In this document: piece by piece, positions 36,503 to 48,109 of the stretch
How positions within the stretch are numbered: the first letter of the stretch is position 1
Layout of the letters: the number at the start of each line of letters is the position of its first letter
NCBI GenBank assembly: GCA_001630475.1
Contig: KV419402.1
Span: 230,744 to 294,743, forward strand
From: Sistotremastrum niveocremeum HHB9708
Taxonomy: Eukaryota; Basidiomycota; Agaricomycetes; Sistotremastrales; Sistotremastraceae
DNA length: 64,000 nt
Reading direction: 5' to 3'
Notes under the pieces: model-generated
The model's input: the letters and a program-made list of their open reading frames with translations, nothing else
Told to the model about the DNA's origin: nothing
Databases searched by the model: none
Made by a program: the position numbers and the translations under genes

Positions 36503-39500
36503 ATGGTCAACAAAAACCTCAAGTTCCCCTGCTATTCTTGTGGTCGCAAATTCTCCAATCCGGATGGGGTTACAAGACACCTTGCTCAACGATTCTCGCG
36601 ATGCTACCAATATCGTAACAATCTCTGCGACGAACCTCCTCCAAATCTAACAGGGGATCCTCGAACTGAGAGTGAGTGCAATCACTATCCTATCAACTCT
36701 TCTTTGGTGATCTCTCTCTGACCAAATGGCCCAGATGACTTGCCTTCAGATTCCGAGAACGACGACGACGACGAATTCGCTGACATCGCCCCGAATGATC
36801 ATGCCAGCGCGGATGCGATGGATGTTGATCCCCCAATATCTAATGTCAATGTTGGGCGGGAACAGCTTCAGATCCCTCAGCATAATCCTCACCCCTCACC
36901 CCAACATTATTCCAACTCACCTGGAATCTCGCCGCATGTCTCTCCCACCCCTGATACTCCCAGGTCGTCGACCCCCATTCCTCTTCCTCCGGTGCCTAAA
37001 CCCGTTTATAAGAACGCACGGGGGAATTACGTCGAGGAATATCCGGGTGCAGGAGCCATCGTCGGAGTGGACGGAGAGACATTTCAGCATCGATTTGAGA
37101 ACGACGAAACAGAGAAAGACAGAGAGACCAATCCTTATTACCCCTTCAAGTCTGAAAAAGAAGCAGAATTAGCGTTATTGTTGGATGAGCTCGAGCTCTC
37201 TGCCGGCGCGATCGATAGAATATTAGAGCTGGAGATTGTGAGTGAAACTTTGCCCCTTGGAAGCTCACTAACCTGCTGCGCAGGTCAAAGATGCTAGTCT
37301 CTCTTTCAAAACAGCTGAGAAAATGAAGGAACTGCTCGCGAAATTGCCCCCGGGCCCGCAGTGGTCCTGGCAGGTACTGGAATTCCCTGAATTCCCTACA
37401 AAGGAGCCCATAATCGTGTACTACCGAGACGGCCTTGAATGTCTCGAGGCCCTGATCGCAGACCCTCAGTTTGCGAGCGACCTGGATGTAGTCCCTCGAA
37501 AGGAATATACAGATGAAAAATGCACGGAGCGAGTCTACAGCGAGTATATGACTTCTGATCTTGCCTGGGAGACTCAGGTGAGAATTTGTCGATTTAGAAG
37601 GACCGAAGAGAGTCTGACGATTTCGCATTAGCAACATTTACCTCCAGGGGCAGCTTTAGCTGGTGTCATCTTGTCATCCGACAAGACGAAACTCTCTCAA
37701 GGGACCGGAAATGCTTGCGCGCATCCCCTTACAATTTCCACCGCTGCTATCAAGGCCGGTGGTCGCAATGCCCTCTCTACTCACGCTTTCATGCTTGCCG
37801 CATTCATACCAATTCCCGAGTTCCTTGACCCCAAGCGTAAAAATTGTTCGACATTGGAAAAACGCATCCTCCACGCTACATACGACCTCGTCTCCTCTCG
37901 GTTAAAGGTTGCAGCCAAAGATGGCCACGAGATGACCAATGCTCTGGGAGAGATTCGAAGATATCACACACCCTTGGTGTCTGTCATGGTGGATCTCCCA
38001 GAAGCACATACTTTAGCGGGGGTGTTGCAAAATACTTCGCCGACATCCATGGCAACATCGTCAGAATTCGGAGATCCTTTTTCCCATTCACCACGTTCTG
38101 GTGCTTCGACCTTAGCCGCCCTGAAGGCCGTGGAGGACATCGGCATCGATCCTAATGATATCGATGCGTTCGCGGCAGCCTGTGAGCCATTCCATCTTAA
38201 TGGAGTCTCTCAGCCATTCTGGCGAGATTGGGCCTTTTCCGATCCCTATCATTTTCTCACGTCCGACGCTCTCCATGGCTTGCACAAACAGTTCCTCGAT
38301 CATGATTTCAAATGGGCAATACAGGCACTAGGGGCCGAGGAGATGGATTTCCGATACATCCTGATACAACCGCGCATCGGCGTTCGTCATTTCAATAACG
38401 GTGTCTGTGGGCTCAAGCAGTGCACAGGCCGAGAACAAAGGGAGCTCCAAAAGTCTCTTGTTGCTTTGATTGATGCAGATGTCCCGGATGAGTTCGTGCG
38501 AGCGATCCGCGCACTCATGGAATTTCGCTATCGGAGCCAGTCCGAATTTATCACTGACTCCGATCTTAAGAAGCTGAAATCTGCACTGGACGAGTTTCAT
38601 CAGTATAAGCAAGTCATGATCACGCAGGGATATCGCAAGTCTAAGGTTGAGACACGCGAAATCGGCTGGGGCATCCCCAAGCTCGAACGTTTGCATTATC
38701 TCATGGAGAGTGTGCGAATGAGCGGCGCCCCTTATCAATGGTCGACTGATCGCACTGAGAGTGCACACATCGAGCTCGTGAAGCGTCCCTATCGCCGAAC
38801 CAATCGAAGGGATTACTTTGCGCAAATATGTCGAATTCTGGATAGGACGGAACGACGGCGAGGTTTCAACACATACATTCAGCTTCACCACGCGAGAATT
38901 GCCAGGAGGACGAAATCTCGTGTAGCCCCGCCTCTTCGCCGACGTCGGTCGTCCACGTGTCTCGTAGCCCAAGTCGACGAAGGCGCTTTGGACTTAGGAG
39001 AGCTTAGTGATGTGAAATATGATATGATATGATATTTTCCCCAAATTTTGGAATATCGATATCGTGATTGATATCGCAAATCCCAATATCTTGGAAATAT
39101 CATATCGATATCGCGATATCGATATTTTGTTTTCAAAATCAAAATATCGCATCAATTTAAATCGATTTTTATCACTTGTGCGATTTAAATCAGTTTGATA
39201 TCAGTTTTTATCAGTTTTTATTGCAATTTTTTCTCAAATCCTTCTGTAATCTACATATACCCTCCAGTATATCATGATATCATGGTACTGTGGTGCTATA
39301 TCAACCTCTACATACAGTCCCCAGTGATATCTGTGGTTGAATGATGACCTCATGGGAAGGTTCAGCACCTGTGGGACCTGTGACGGAGGGTGATGGAGGG
39401 TGACATGGGTGACATCTGGTCCCCTGAGGGTGGGAACTCACCTCTATATGAGGGATATCACAGTATTCTAGCATATAGGAGGCTATATATCACTTGGAAG

Positions 39501-40721
39501 GTGATATATACTGAGATATTGAGCCCCAGATACCTCAAATTGACCCCAAAATTGACCCCAGATGACCCCAAAATCACATCAGTTTTGATCAGTTTTGATC
39601 GATATTTTGCGATATTGCAAATTCTGGGAAGGGCGATATTATCATATCATGATCACCTCCAAAATCAGAATACTGATATCACATATCATATCACTTTGCG
39701 ATATGATATGATATGATATGCGATATTTTGCGATATTTAATATCCGTTTTTGCAACACTAGGAGAGCTCGAAGATGCTGGTCGAAAGATCACTGACTACT
39801 TTGCTGATGCTACAAGAGCAGGAGATATGAGAACACAACTCGTATTTCACACCGGTCGTGCCCCCAAAATTCCATTTTCTCTCTCTACCCCGTATACGGC
39901 ATATCACTTCAAGTACGAACCCGATGTTCGGCAGTTAACGGTCGAAGAGGCAGCAACACGTTTCAGATTACCGGATTTATATACCGCTCTTCAAGAATAT
40001 TATGCTCCTCCGAGCGCAAGATCAAAGAAATGGATAGTGGGCGGCTCGAGACCAGCATTCGACCCCAACAACAGACTCCCCTTCACACACATTAAAGTTT
40101 GGTATACGGTCCGTATACAAAACTACGATGTTAACGGTCGGCTTCTGCCAGCCTCGACTCTGCAGGCCGTGGAGCGTCTCTCTCGTATAAAAATGCCCAA
40201 GGGACGTTTCGACACCTGCTTGATCACAAACAGTAGAAAGCATTCACGGAGCTGGGATGGTACATTGGATATAACTGAGGGTTGGTGCAAATTTCTTTCA
40301 TTGACGTGTACAAGAGAATTCGACTGATTATCTTACAGGTCACTTCGTTGCGCAAGTTCGACTACTTTTCCGTCCGGTCTTCCCAAATGCATCAAAGGAC
40401 CCCCAACTCAGACCACATCTTGCCTACGTACAAAGGTTTGATGTTGTTCCCCAAGTTCAAGCCGACAAATCCGTCTCCCCGGCACCAAATATCCTGACAA
40501 ACATGTACGTTCTTACACGTGCAGAACGTTCTGATCGGTCTCGGTTAGGGGGTGTTGTAGACATTCGCAATATTCGAATGCCTGCTGAGTTGATCCCCCG
40601 GTTTGGTACTGCAGCCGAACGGACGCTCAATGTGAATACAGCCATGGAGCGGAGTATCCAATTCTATCTTAATAAATTTTCGAGTAAGGACCTCTTCTTT
40701 CGTCTAGAAATGGCAGCATAG
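36503..40721 (+). pseudogene. Plavaka-family transposase, interrupted by a MITE
   Basis: Exons 36503-36671, 36735-37237, 37284-37577, 37632-39004 plus 39769-40280, and 40339-40721 join in phase with GT..AG introns of 46-63 nt. Removing the insertion and one target duplication restores an unbroken frame of about 1,077 codons. The N terminus has a C2H2/C-type finger (CYSCGRKF..RH..C). The second exon is acidic and proline-rich. The core has ALSTHAFMLAAFIPIPEF, then LGEIRRYHTPLVSVMVDLPE, then SDALHGLHKQFLDHDFKWAI, as in basidiomycete Plavaka transposases of the KDZ group. The C-terminal exon has IPRFGTAAERTLN and LNKFSSKDLFF. As it stands, translation runs into the MITE and stops after 9 codons. 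Terminal repeats of the Plavaka element itself were not found. ATG 36503 was chosen because the frame upstream lacks another ATG. Confidence 0.85.
39005..39760. mobile_element. 756-bp hAT-type MITE
   Basis: Flanked by an exact 8-bp direct repeat GGAGAGCT (38997-39004 and 39761-39768). Ends are imperfect inverted repeats: TAGTGATGTGAAAT on the left, and TAGTGTTGCAAAAA read inward from the right. The interior is AT-rich, packed with GATAT/ATATC words at both ends (GATATGATATGATATGATAT at both edges) and has no coding capacity. An 8-bp duplication with TAGTG-type ends is typical of hAT elements. It sits in the Plavaka ORF. Confidence 0.85.
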
Positions 40722-40850
40722 ATTTTCACACATACAATCTGAATACATCCGAGTATACTACGAAAGTGATTGATATCATACACAAACTTGGAGCAACATA
40801 CTCCCGTGAATAACAAGATTAGGGAGATGTAGTAGGGCGGGTATTTTGGT

Positions 40851-41661
40851 TCAGGCAGGGGCAGAGGGTTCGTGCTCGTCATCAACTACCTCCATATCGC
40901 CCATTGCATCCGCTTCGCTGCCCTCGTTCCCTCCATCATCCTCCATATCGCCCATTGCATCGGCTTCGCTGCCCTCGTCCGCTCCATCATCCTCCTCAGC
41001 GGCTTCGCTCTCAGAGTACGGGGTAGGCTGCACGAACGGGCTTTCCGGGAGGAGGCCAAAGTCGTTCAATGCAACCCGTAAGCTCCCCATCTCCCGCTCT
41101 GCACTGTCCAAGTTATGTTGAGTATCTTGAACTTTGAGTTTGAGATTTTCGGAGAGGCTTTGAACGACGTCAAGCTGTTGGTTGTTGGACACGAGATCTT
41201 TACGAAGAGAAACGATGCGCTGACGCGCAGCCTCGAGTTTGGCGCGTGTGGCAGCGATCTCGGCGACAGGATCAGATGACAGATACTGATCAGAGTGCGT
41301 CAGTTCTCTTTTGTCTCGCTTCATGGAAAGAACATACCTCATCTGCTTCGGCCATCGATAAGGGACTGTCCATGCCAACGCGAGATTTGGAACGGGCTGA
41401 CTGAGGGTAGAGTCGCTCTTGGACTGCCCTAGGAGTAGAGAAAAAGAGCCTGAGGCTCTCGAATTTGCTAGACGATTCGAAGCGAGTGGAGGGTCGCGTA
41501 GTGTATGGAGTGTAGTAAGAAGCACGATTGGTTCGCGCAGTTTTCTGCTTTAATTCTGTAGCAGGCGGGCAACTGGTATGACGTTCCGGAAGAGGACTGA
41601 CGAAGTCGACAGCGGGAGTAGGTTGACACACCAAGGAGAGTGGGGCAAGGTTGGTGTCCAT
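40851..41661 (-). CDS. Small acidic coiled-coil protein
   Basis: Two exons, 41338-41661 and 40851-41285, joined by a GTATGT..TCAG intron of 52 nt, giving 252 residues. The N-terminal third is basic and Ser/Thr-rich. Residues about 115-190 form a likely coiled coil (EIAATRAKLEAARQRIVSL, LSENLKLKVQDTQHN). The C terminus is acidic and contains two copies of a 17-residue repeat (EGSEADAMGDME..), encoded by a 51-bp duplication at about 40891 and 40942. The stop (40851) lies 130 bp from the convergent Plavaka stop. No family recognised. ATG 41661 was chosen as the first in frame after the upstream spacer. Confidence 0.65.
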
Positions 41662-41775
41662 TCGTGAAGGTTGAGAATCGAAAATCAGAGATGAAAAAAC
41701 CGCGCGGCGATGACTTGAGCAAAGTTGAAGGATCACGTGGGTTTGGTTCCGTTTGATCTCCGGCTACCGGTACCG

Positions 41776-41783
41776 CTCCATAG
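41776..41783 (+). repeat. Single CTCCATAG copy upstream of coiled-coil gene
   Basis: One CTCCATAG word in a short GC-rich stretch (41740-41830), as in the arrays at 27.9 and 45.4 kb. The rest of the 41.66-42.45 kb intergenic region shows no gene. Confidence 0.3.
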
Positions 41784-42451
41784 AGCGCCTTAGCACTCTC
41801 CGACCCTCCAGAGACAACGGATTGGGGACATTACTCACCTTGCGATGTTTATCGCTCTCGATATTTTCTCAATATCATACCCGCGTTTTGAGTGTCAGCG
41901 CGAGTCAACTAGAGCTACTCTGAGGCTTGACTTTGTGCTAGCATGTGTAGTTCGGTAAGCAGGAATTATGCGATGGGCTTGACTGCTTGGGATATAGACC
42001 TGAAATCTGATAGCAGATATTATATTTGAATGCCTGATTCTACAACCTTCCCTTCGGTCATGATATGGAACGTAGACCATGTAGGAGGAATGGCCTCGAG
42101 AATTCTCGTCAGCAGGGGTTCTCTACTAGTACGAAGTCTCTCCAGATCAAAAGTACGGCTCGATTTAATCATCTTGTTAGCCTCAAAATGCAATCTCTCC
42201 CCTGCCAACCATCAGGCGTTCCTTCGAACCCTATCTACTACTAGGAGTGGTATTAATTCCGTCCTTTCCGTAGCTGCTATCACGGATAGTGAGCGAGGGC
42301 AAGTTATGATGCCATTCTTATATCATGTCTAATCTGACGAGTTGCTTCCTACCACCTCACAGATTAGCAAAGTTTGCTCCAAGTGACCATCCCGGCAGAG
42401 CTTAGCCAGACTACTCGTCTATACGAACTTCTCAAACTCTCACACATCCCC

Positions 42452-45395
42452 ATGGCGCCGTCGTCAAAGCCAGAAACGGTGCTCAAGCAAGCTGAGGGAC
42501 TTGTCTCAGTCGGATAGCCCCATGCCGCCCTCCAATCCCTCACCGACATATTCTCCTCCAAACGCTTGTGTCGCCTCTCGCATCCCTAAACCTATCACGC
42601 TTCGTTTCGTCGAGCTCTGCGTCAACATGCGTAAAGGACGTACCGCTAAAGAAGGCCTGATGCAGTACAAGAACATTGCCCAGAATGCTAGCGTGGCTAG
42701 TATCGAAGTCGTCATCAAGCGCTTTGTGCAGCTTGCCGACCAGAAAGTGCAGGAGGCTCAAGAGAAAGCAGACAAGGTGTCGGCTGGTGCGGTGAAGGGC
42801 ACATTAGAGGATGTCGACGATCTGGAAGCTACTGAGACTCCAGAGAGCATCCTACTTGGCGCTGTCAGTGAAGACCAGAGCAAAGACCGAACGGACCGCG
42901 CGCTCGTGACTCCTTGGCTCAAATTCTTGTGGGAGAGCTACAGGACTGCATTAGAGACGCTGAAGAATAACGCGAGACTTGAGGCCATCTATCAAGTTCG
43001 TCCACATCTTCTTACCTCGCGATACATAATTTAATCTCTCATTATAGCAAATAGCCCAACAGGCGTTCAAATTCTGTTTGAAACACTCTCGCAAAGTCGA
43101 ATTCCGCCGTCTTTGCGAGACCATTCGCCTCCACTTGTCTACCATTGCGAAATATGCTCACCAACCCCACGCCATCAATCTTTCCGACCCTGACACTCTC
43201 CAGCGTCACCTCGATACGCGCTTCGCCCAGCTCTCTGCCGCTGTCGAGCTCGAGCTCTGGCAAGAAGCATTCCGATCCGTCGAAGACGTCCACAATCTTC
43301 TCACTATGGCCAAAAAAGCTCCCCGCCCTAGCATGATGGCTGGATATTACGAAAAACTCACCAAAATCTTTTTGATGAGTGGAAATGCCCTTTACCACGC
43401 TGCAGCGTGGAATAGGTTCTACGCTATCGTTCGCTCAAATCCCTCCGCGCATCCCGTCAAACCTGCAGACGAAGAGGAGCTCAGTAAATTGGCCGGCATC
43501 GTTCTTGTCAGTGCTCTCGCCGTGCCATTACACGCAGACCAAAATTCCGTCGACCCCGCCTCGAGCGGCCGAGTTTCGAGGTTGACTGCTCTCCTGGGTC
43601 TTTCTAAGACTCCCACCAGAGCCGGCCTTCTCGCATCGGCCCTCGCATCCACCATGCCTACGCCCCTCCTAAAACTCGTGCCCGCTCCCGTCCAAGCGCT
43701 ATACGACCTCCTCGAAACTTCTTTCGACCCCCTCGAGCTTTGCTCATCCGCTGCGCCAGTCCTCAAGGAATTGGAGGAGATCCAAGAAGGAATCTATCAG
43801 CCTTACGTAGCCCAGCTCTGTGATGCCATTCTCGGGCGCTTACTCGGCCAACTCGGCCAAGTGTACGACAGCATCAATCTTTCGCAAGTTCACGAACTCG
43901 TTGCTGCAATCCAGGTCGAAGGCGCCGGACATGTCAAAGTCGAGGGTTTCATCGTCGCCGCTGCGAAGCGGGGCGAAATACCCGTCCAAATAGATCATGC
44001 GACGGGAGTATTGTATTTCACAGCTGGTCTCTTCACCTCATCTTCATCCGACGGCGCATCGACATCCGCGAATACCCTGGATGACGCAGTACAACCTTCG
44101 TCGGCAGACATCGTACAAACTCGTCTTAGTACCCTCGCCACCGTGCTCTCCACTTCCCTTAGCGTGCTCTTCCCGCCGCCGCCGCCCACTACTCAGCTCG
44201 CCTCGCTTCTCGAAGCTGTTGAAGCCGAACGAAAGTCGTTGGCTATTAAGCGGGCGCTCATCGTTCGTCGTCGTGAGCTTCATCTGGAGCTTACTGCGCG
44301 CCAAGAGAAAGAGGAACAGGGGAGGAAAAAAGCTGAGGCAAGTAGGAAAGAAAAGGATGAGGAGGCGAAGAGAGCTATTGAGGAAGCCAGAAAGAGGGAG
44401 ATCGAGAGGGCCCGACGAGAGGTTGAAAATATTAAGAAGGAGGAAGCCCGACAGCTTGCACAGAACCTTAGCAAGAGAGGAAATCTCAAGGTCGACATCG
44501 ATGTGCGTTTCTCTCTCTCTCTCTTTTCTTCTCTTCTTGTTTCCTGATCTGGAGTATTAGAACATGGAAAATCTCAACACCGACAGCCTCATGAAATTGC
44601 AGGTCGAGCAATTAGAGAAAGAAAAGCGCGAGACAAGCGAACGATTGCGTATTATCTCCAAACGCATGGACCATCTCCGACTCGAGGGCGCATATCGCAA
44701 AGAAGAGCGGCCAATTCTCGCCGAAGATCATGCTCACCAGCAGGCTGAAGACCTCGCTGTCTTCCAGGCATCTGCTCGATCCCGTCGCGAAGCTGCGCGA
44801 CTCGCTCATGACGCTGACCTGGAGATCAAAGAGAGGTTGGGCAGGATGATGGATGACTATATCAACACGAGAGGTGTTATGACTGGCGAGAGAGGTGAAG
44901 AGTTCGCGAGGAAGAGAGAGGCTGCCAATAGGAAGATCGAGGAGGAAAAGAGCGCCAGACGCCAAGCGATCGCGAAAGCCAAGGAGGAAGAGAGGAAGAG
45001 GAGAGAGGAAGAAGGAAGAAGAAGGGGCGATTCGCAGAGCTGAGGAAGGTCAGATCGTTGATCTCCGTTCTCATCATCCTTTACTAACCCCTTATCCGTA
45101 TAGAACGCCTTGCCGAGGAAGCAGGTAAAGCAGCTGAGGAAGAATCTCGTCTTCAAGAGATTGAGACTGCTAAACGCAAACTCGAAGAAGAACGTGAACA
45201 AGAGCGTGCAGAACAAACTTGTTAGTAGGTCTCAATGATTTGGGGAATGGAGTTCTCATCGACTCAAGAGTCCCGACGTCGAGCCGAAGAGGTTCAAGTT
45301 GTCTAACGGGAAGTTCATCCCCAAGCCCGAAAACCCGAAAACACTCAGTTTCAACGCATCTCAAGTGTCTCGCACACCTGCATCCGCTCCTAGCA
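42452..45395 (+). pseudogene. eIF3a (translation initiation factor 3 subunit A), broken copy
   Basis: It starts with ATG 42452 ([20 protein letters not shown]), the conserved eIF3a N terminus. A TAG at 42515-42517 replaces the glutamine of the usual VGQPHAALQ motif. A one-base frame change near 42562-42570 then moves the frame. After it the sequence is strongly conserved: [60 protein letters not shown], a PCI-domain region ending near 43990, and the long charged helix (EEAKRAIEEARKREIERARR). Introns at about 42993-43048, 44505-44562 and 45049-45108 are retained, so this is not a retrocopy. A second frame change is needed near 45010-45040, the main frame ends at 45225, and recognisable sequence (LSNGKFIPKPENPK) fades by 45395, where the CTATG repeat begins. 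A working copy must exist elsewhere because eIF3a is essential; assembly error is the alternative. Confidence 0.75.
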
Positions 45396-45424
45396 GGTCT
45401 CGGGCGATCCTGAACATTTGGCTA

Positions 45425-45660
45425 CTATGGAGCGTTCCTGAGCGACTTCGGAGGTCATTGACTAAGCGAGATCTATGGAGTGCTCGGCAGACACTGCAAG
45501 TTCCTATGACGAGCTATGGTAATCGACGGATTCCGAAGAGTCATCTATATGGAATTGGTAACCTACAGAATGTTCTGGCGTTAAGCGTCAACCCTATATG
45601 GCAATACATATTGATTTCATGTTCTATGGAGGATTCTGCACTTCCGTCGGCATCCTATGC
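45425..45660. repeat. CTATGGAG repeat, right flank of gene block
   Basis: CTATGGAG (reverse complement of CTCCATAG) lies at 45425-45432, 45473-45480 and 45624-45631, with further CTATG words between. Orientation is opposite to the array at 27.9-28.4 kb. It begins where eIF3a similarity ends. Confidence 0.45.
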
Positions 45661-45777
45661 GACGGTCTAAAGCAGCGTGGGATCACTAAGCGATGCTCCA
45701 AATGGTAACCCAAGAAGTAAAGAGCGTGTCAAACGAAGGTGCCGTTGCTATGACGGGATACGCATCAGTCTAGACCA

Positions 45778-46440
45778 TTAGCCGAGGCCGGGACATTTAT
45801 GGCGTGTTGAGAAGTAGGGGGGATGGCTATGACCAGGTACACTCGGGTATGGCCGGATATGACCCCGGAACCCCACTTTACTGATGTAGATACCAACAAT
45901 GTGTGTGAATCCGTTACATTGGTGCTTTCTTGAAAATGCGCGTCCTGACGACATCCACAGCTGAGTCGAAGCCTTGCCCCATGCCGCGTCTCGTCCTGTT
46001 CCTGGAAACGAAACTTTCGTCTTGGCAGTATGAAATGCTGTCATTCCCATGTTGCTAGAGAGGAGCTATCTGATTGAAGCACATCGTCATGTCTATGAAT
46101 TGGTCAGCCGATATCTTCTAGCAGTCGCGAATGCACTTTCCTTACTCGTGGCAGGTCTCAACGTGTTTAATCTTCAACGGACTTCTATACCGTCATTCCT
46201 GTCTAGGCAGACTCCTTTCGGTGAGTATAGTGACTGTTCTTGTGGCTCCATTTGTCAAGTAAGCAATCTTTCTAATCATGTCTCATAATGCTGATGACCA
46301 CTAGAGATACCCCTTGTCTCCCACAAGTGCTTTACGACCAAGGTCCGCAACGATTGGAACTCTAGAATATCCGGAAGCATTTATCGGAATTCGGAACGCA
46401 CAGCCTCCCTCAAAGGGAGCGACAAGAGGAAAAAGAAGGG
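45778..46440. other. Region without an assignable gene
   Basis: Open frames exist on both strands (45778-46050 minus, 46049-46288 plus) but show no family resemblance, no promoter of the cassette type and no clear splice signals. I see no supported gene here. Confidence 0.3.
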
Positions 46441-46475
46441 CTTATAGGACTGCTGCAAACCGATAGAGTAACGTC

Positions 46476-46769
46476 GGGCGTTGTAGCCTGGTTGGAAGAA
46501 TGCTCTGGTACACAGGGCTGAGTAACTGGATGTCGCGACCCAGGTTCAACTCAGTCAAGCGTACGTTGCGACGTGGTGTATTAGAGCGGACGACCGGCCC
46601 GGTGAGACCGCCTGCCGGTGGACGAGTCGTAACTTCCCCTTGTAAACGCCGAACTGGCCATCTTATCCTTCGGGGTGACGTCTGACCTATTTGGGTCAGG
46701 GTAGTGGGCACTAGGTGAGGGAAGTTGGGATTCTCGTCTGTATCTCATTTTATTTTATTTTATTTTACA
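46476..46769 (+). mobile_element. SINE-like element with (TTTTA)n tail
   Basis: A box-like TAGCCTGGTTGG at about 46484-46495 and a B box GGTTCAACTC at 46543-46552 suggest a tRNA-type internal RNA polymerase III promoter. The 3' end has a five-fold ATTTT repeat at 46747-46766. The acceptor stem is not clearly paired and no target duplication was confirmed, so the call is tentative. Confidence 0.4.
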
Positions 46770-47397
46770 GTGTGTTGTGGCCTTACTTTTGAGATCACCA
46801 TGGCCAATCTTATCGACAGCTCCCACCCTTGGAGGTGTTCGAAAGCTCGCTTATGACAATTCCACAAGGCCCGCTGTCTCGTTGTTTCAGACCCACAGGT
46901 CGTTGCCACCATTTGTAGGGTGGGAAATATTTCTCGATGACTGAGACCACCTCGTTTGGCTTGCATTGGTTGGTGCTTTTGCCAGGTGGCATATACCGAT
47001 GGTACGTCCTGTTTGACAATTTATAAGTCTACTCATCTCAACCGTTGCATAGTCACAATATTTTTCCCTCTTCTTAATCGCTGCACCTGTGTCTCGACCA
47101 AGTCCAATACCAACATTGGCTTCGCTCTTACGGATCCGGCATTCAAGACAATTCATTCACGAATGAACGGAGCAACCTTATGTGCTCCACATCTGCCTTG
47201 CGATTCTCACGATCGGATTCCGAACATTGTACCAACCTCTCTGACGAAGATACCGCCTTGCAGGATGTCAGCATCGACGAGCTTCCTTTTTGCCCACGTC
47301 CTCATTTGTGCACACCTCGAGGAAGAGTAGCCCAATCACTGTCGTCCACGGCACTCTAGACCGCTTCAGCTCTACTACAATGGAGACGAAGATGGTT

Positions 47398-47838
47398 TCA
47401 ATCCATCTGATGTTGCTTGCGAAGCGCACGCTTACATTGCTTTTCTCGAATGCCATCGTTCAAGTTTAGCTGCCAGCGATCGTCTTTGATTTGTAATGCG
47501 TAGAAGAGGGAGGAGTCTGTCGTGGCAGAGAAGTTAGAGAGCTTGAGGGCACTGGGAGCACGTACGTCATTCTCTTCCTCCTTCGCATAACGCAGCCCAA
47601 CCAAACCGTCGTCTAGAATGTACATTCTCGTTGACCTGAGACTCCGTGACTCTATCCCGTACATCTCGATGGTCCCAATCGTGAATGTCAACGGTGACTG
47701 ATGATGTGTGATGTGCATATCTAGGCGTGCTCCGCTGCAAGCGCCTTCGAATATGCTACTCGTTTCATGATGATAATATTGAGATCCATTGGTCGAGCAT
47801 GAGAGTCTTTGGTGATTGATATGAGAAGATTTCAGCAA
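47398..47838 (-). CDS. Hypothetical ORF before the right half of the array
   Basis: A minus-strand open frame of about 145 codons containing TFTIGTIEMYGIESRSLRST, then RMYILDDGLVGLRYAKEEEN, then FSATTDSSLFYALQIKDDRW. The composition is protein-like but no family is recognised. It lies 270 bp from the cassette 16 3' block, where a long spacer would be expected. The interval 46.77-47.4 kb holds nothing I can support. Confidence 0.35.
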   Translation of the reverse strand: MLKSSHINHQRLSCSTNGSQYYHHETSSIFEGACSGARLDMHITHHQSPLTFTIGTIEMYGIESRSLRSTRMYILDDGLVGLRYAKEEENDVRAPSALKLSNFSATTDSSLFYALQIKDDRWQLNLNDGIREKQCKRALRKQHQMD

Positions 47839-48109
47839 GTGGATATAAGCATGTCAGGACAGAATTGCCTATAGAACGCGCGTGATTCTTGTGAGAAATA
47901 TGTCGATGACTGTGGGAATAGTGAGAGAGAGCGCGTCCTTGCTCTCCTCCCTCAATGTTGTAATGATGATACGTCTGTCATCTCGAGAGCAGGAAGAAAA
48001 TACCTGAAGCATCAAGATTCTTCCAGCACGCTCAGAACGAGAGCTTCTCAAAATCAAATGATATGATGTCCTTGGTTCTTCGGACAGGAGGCATAATCGG
48101 CCAAAACAA

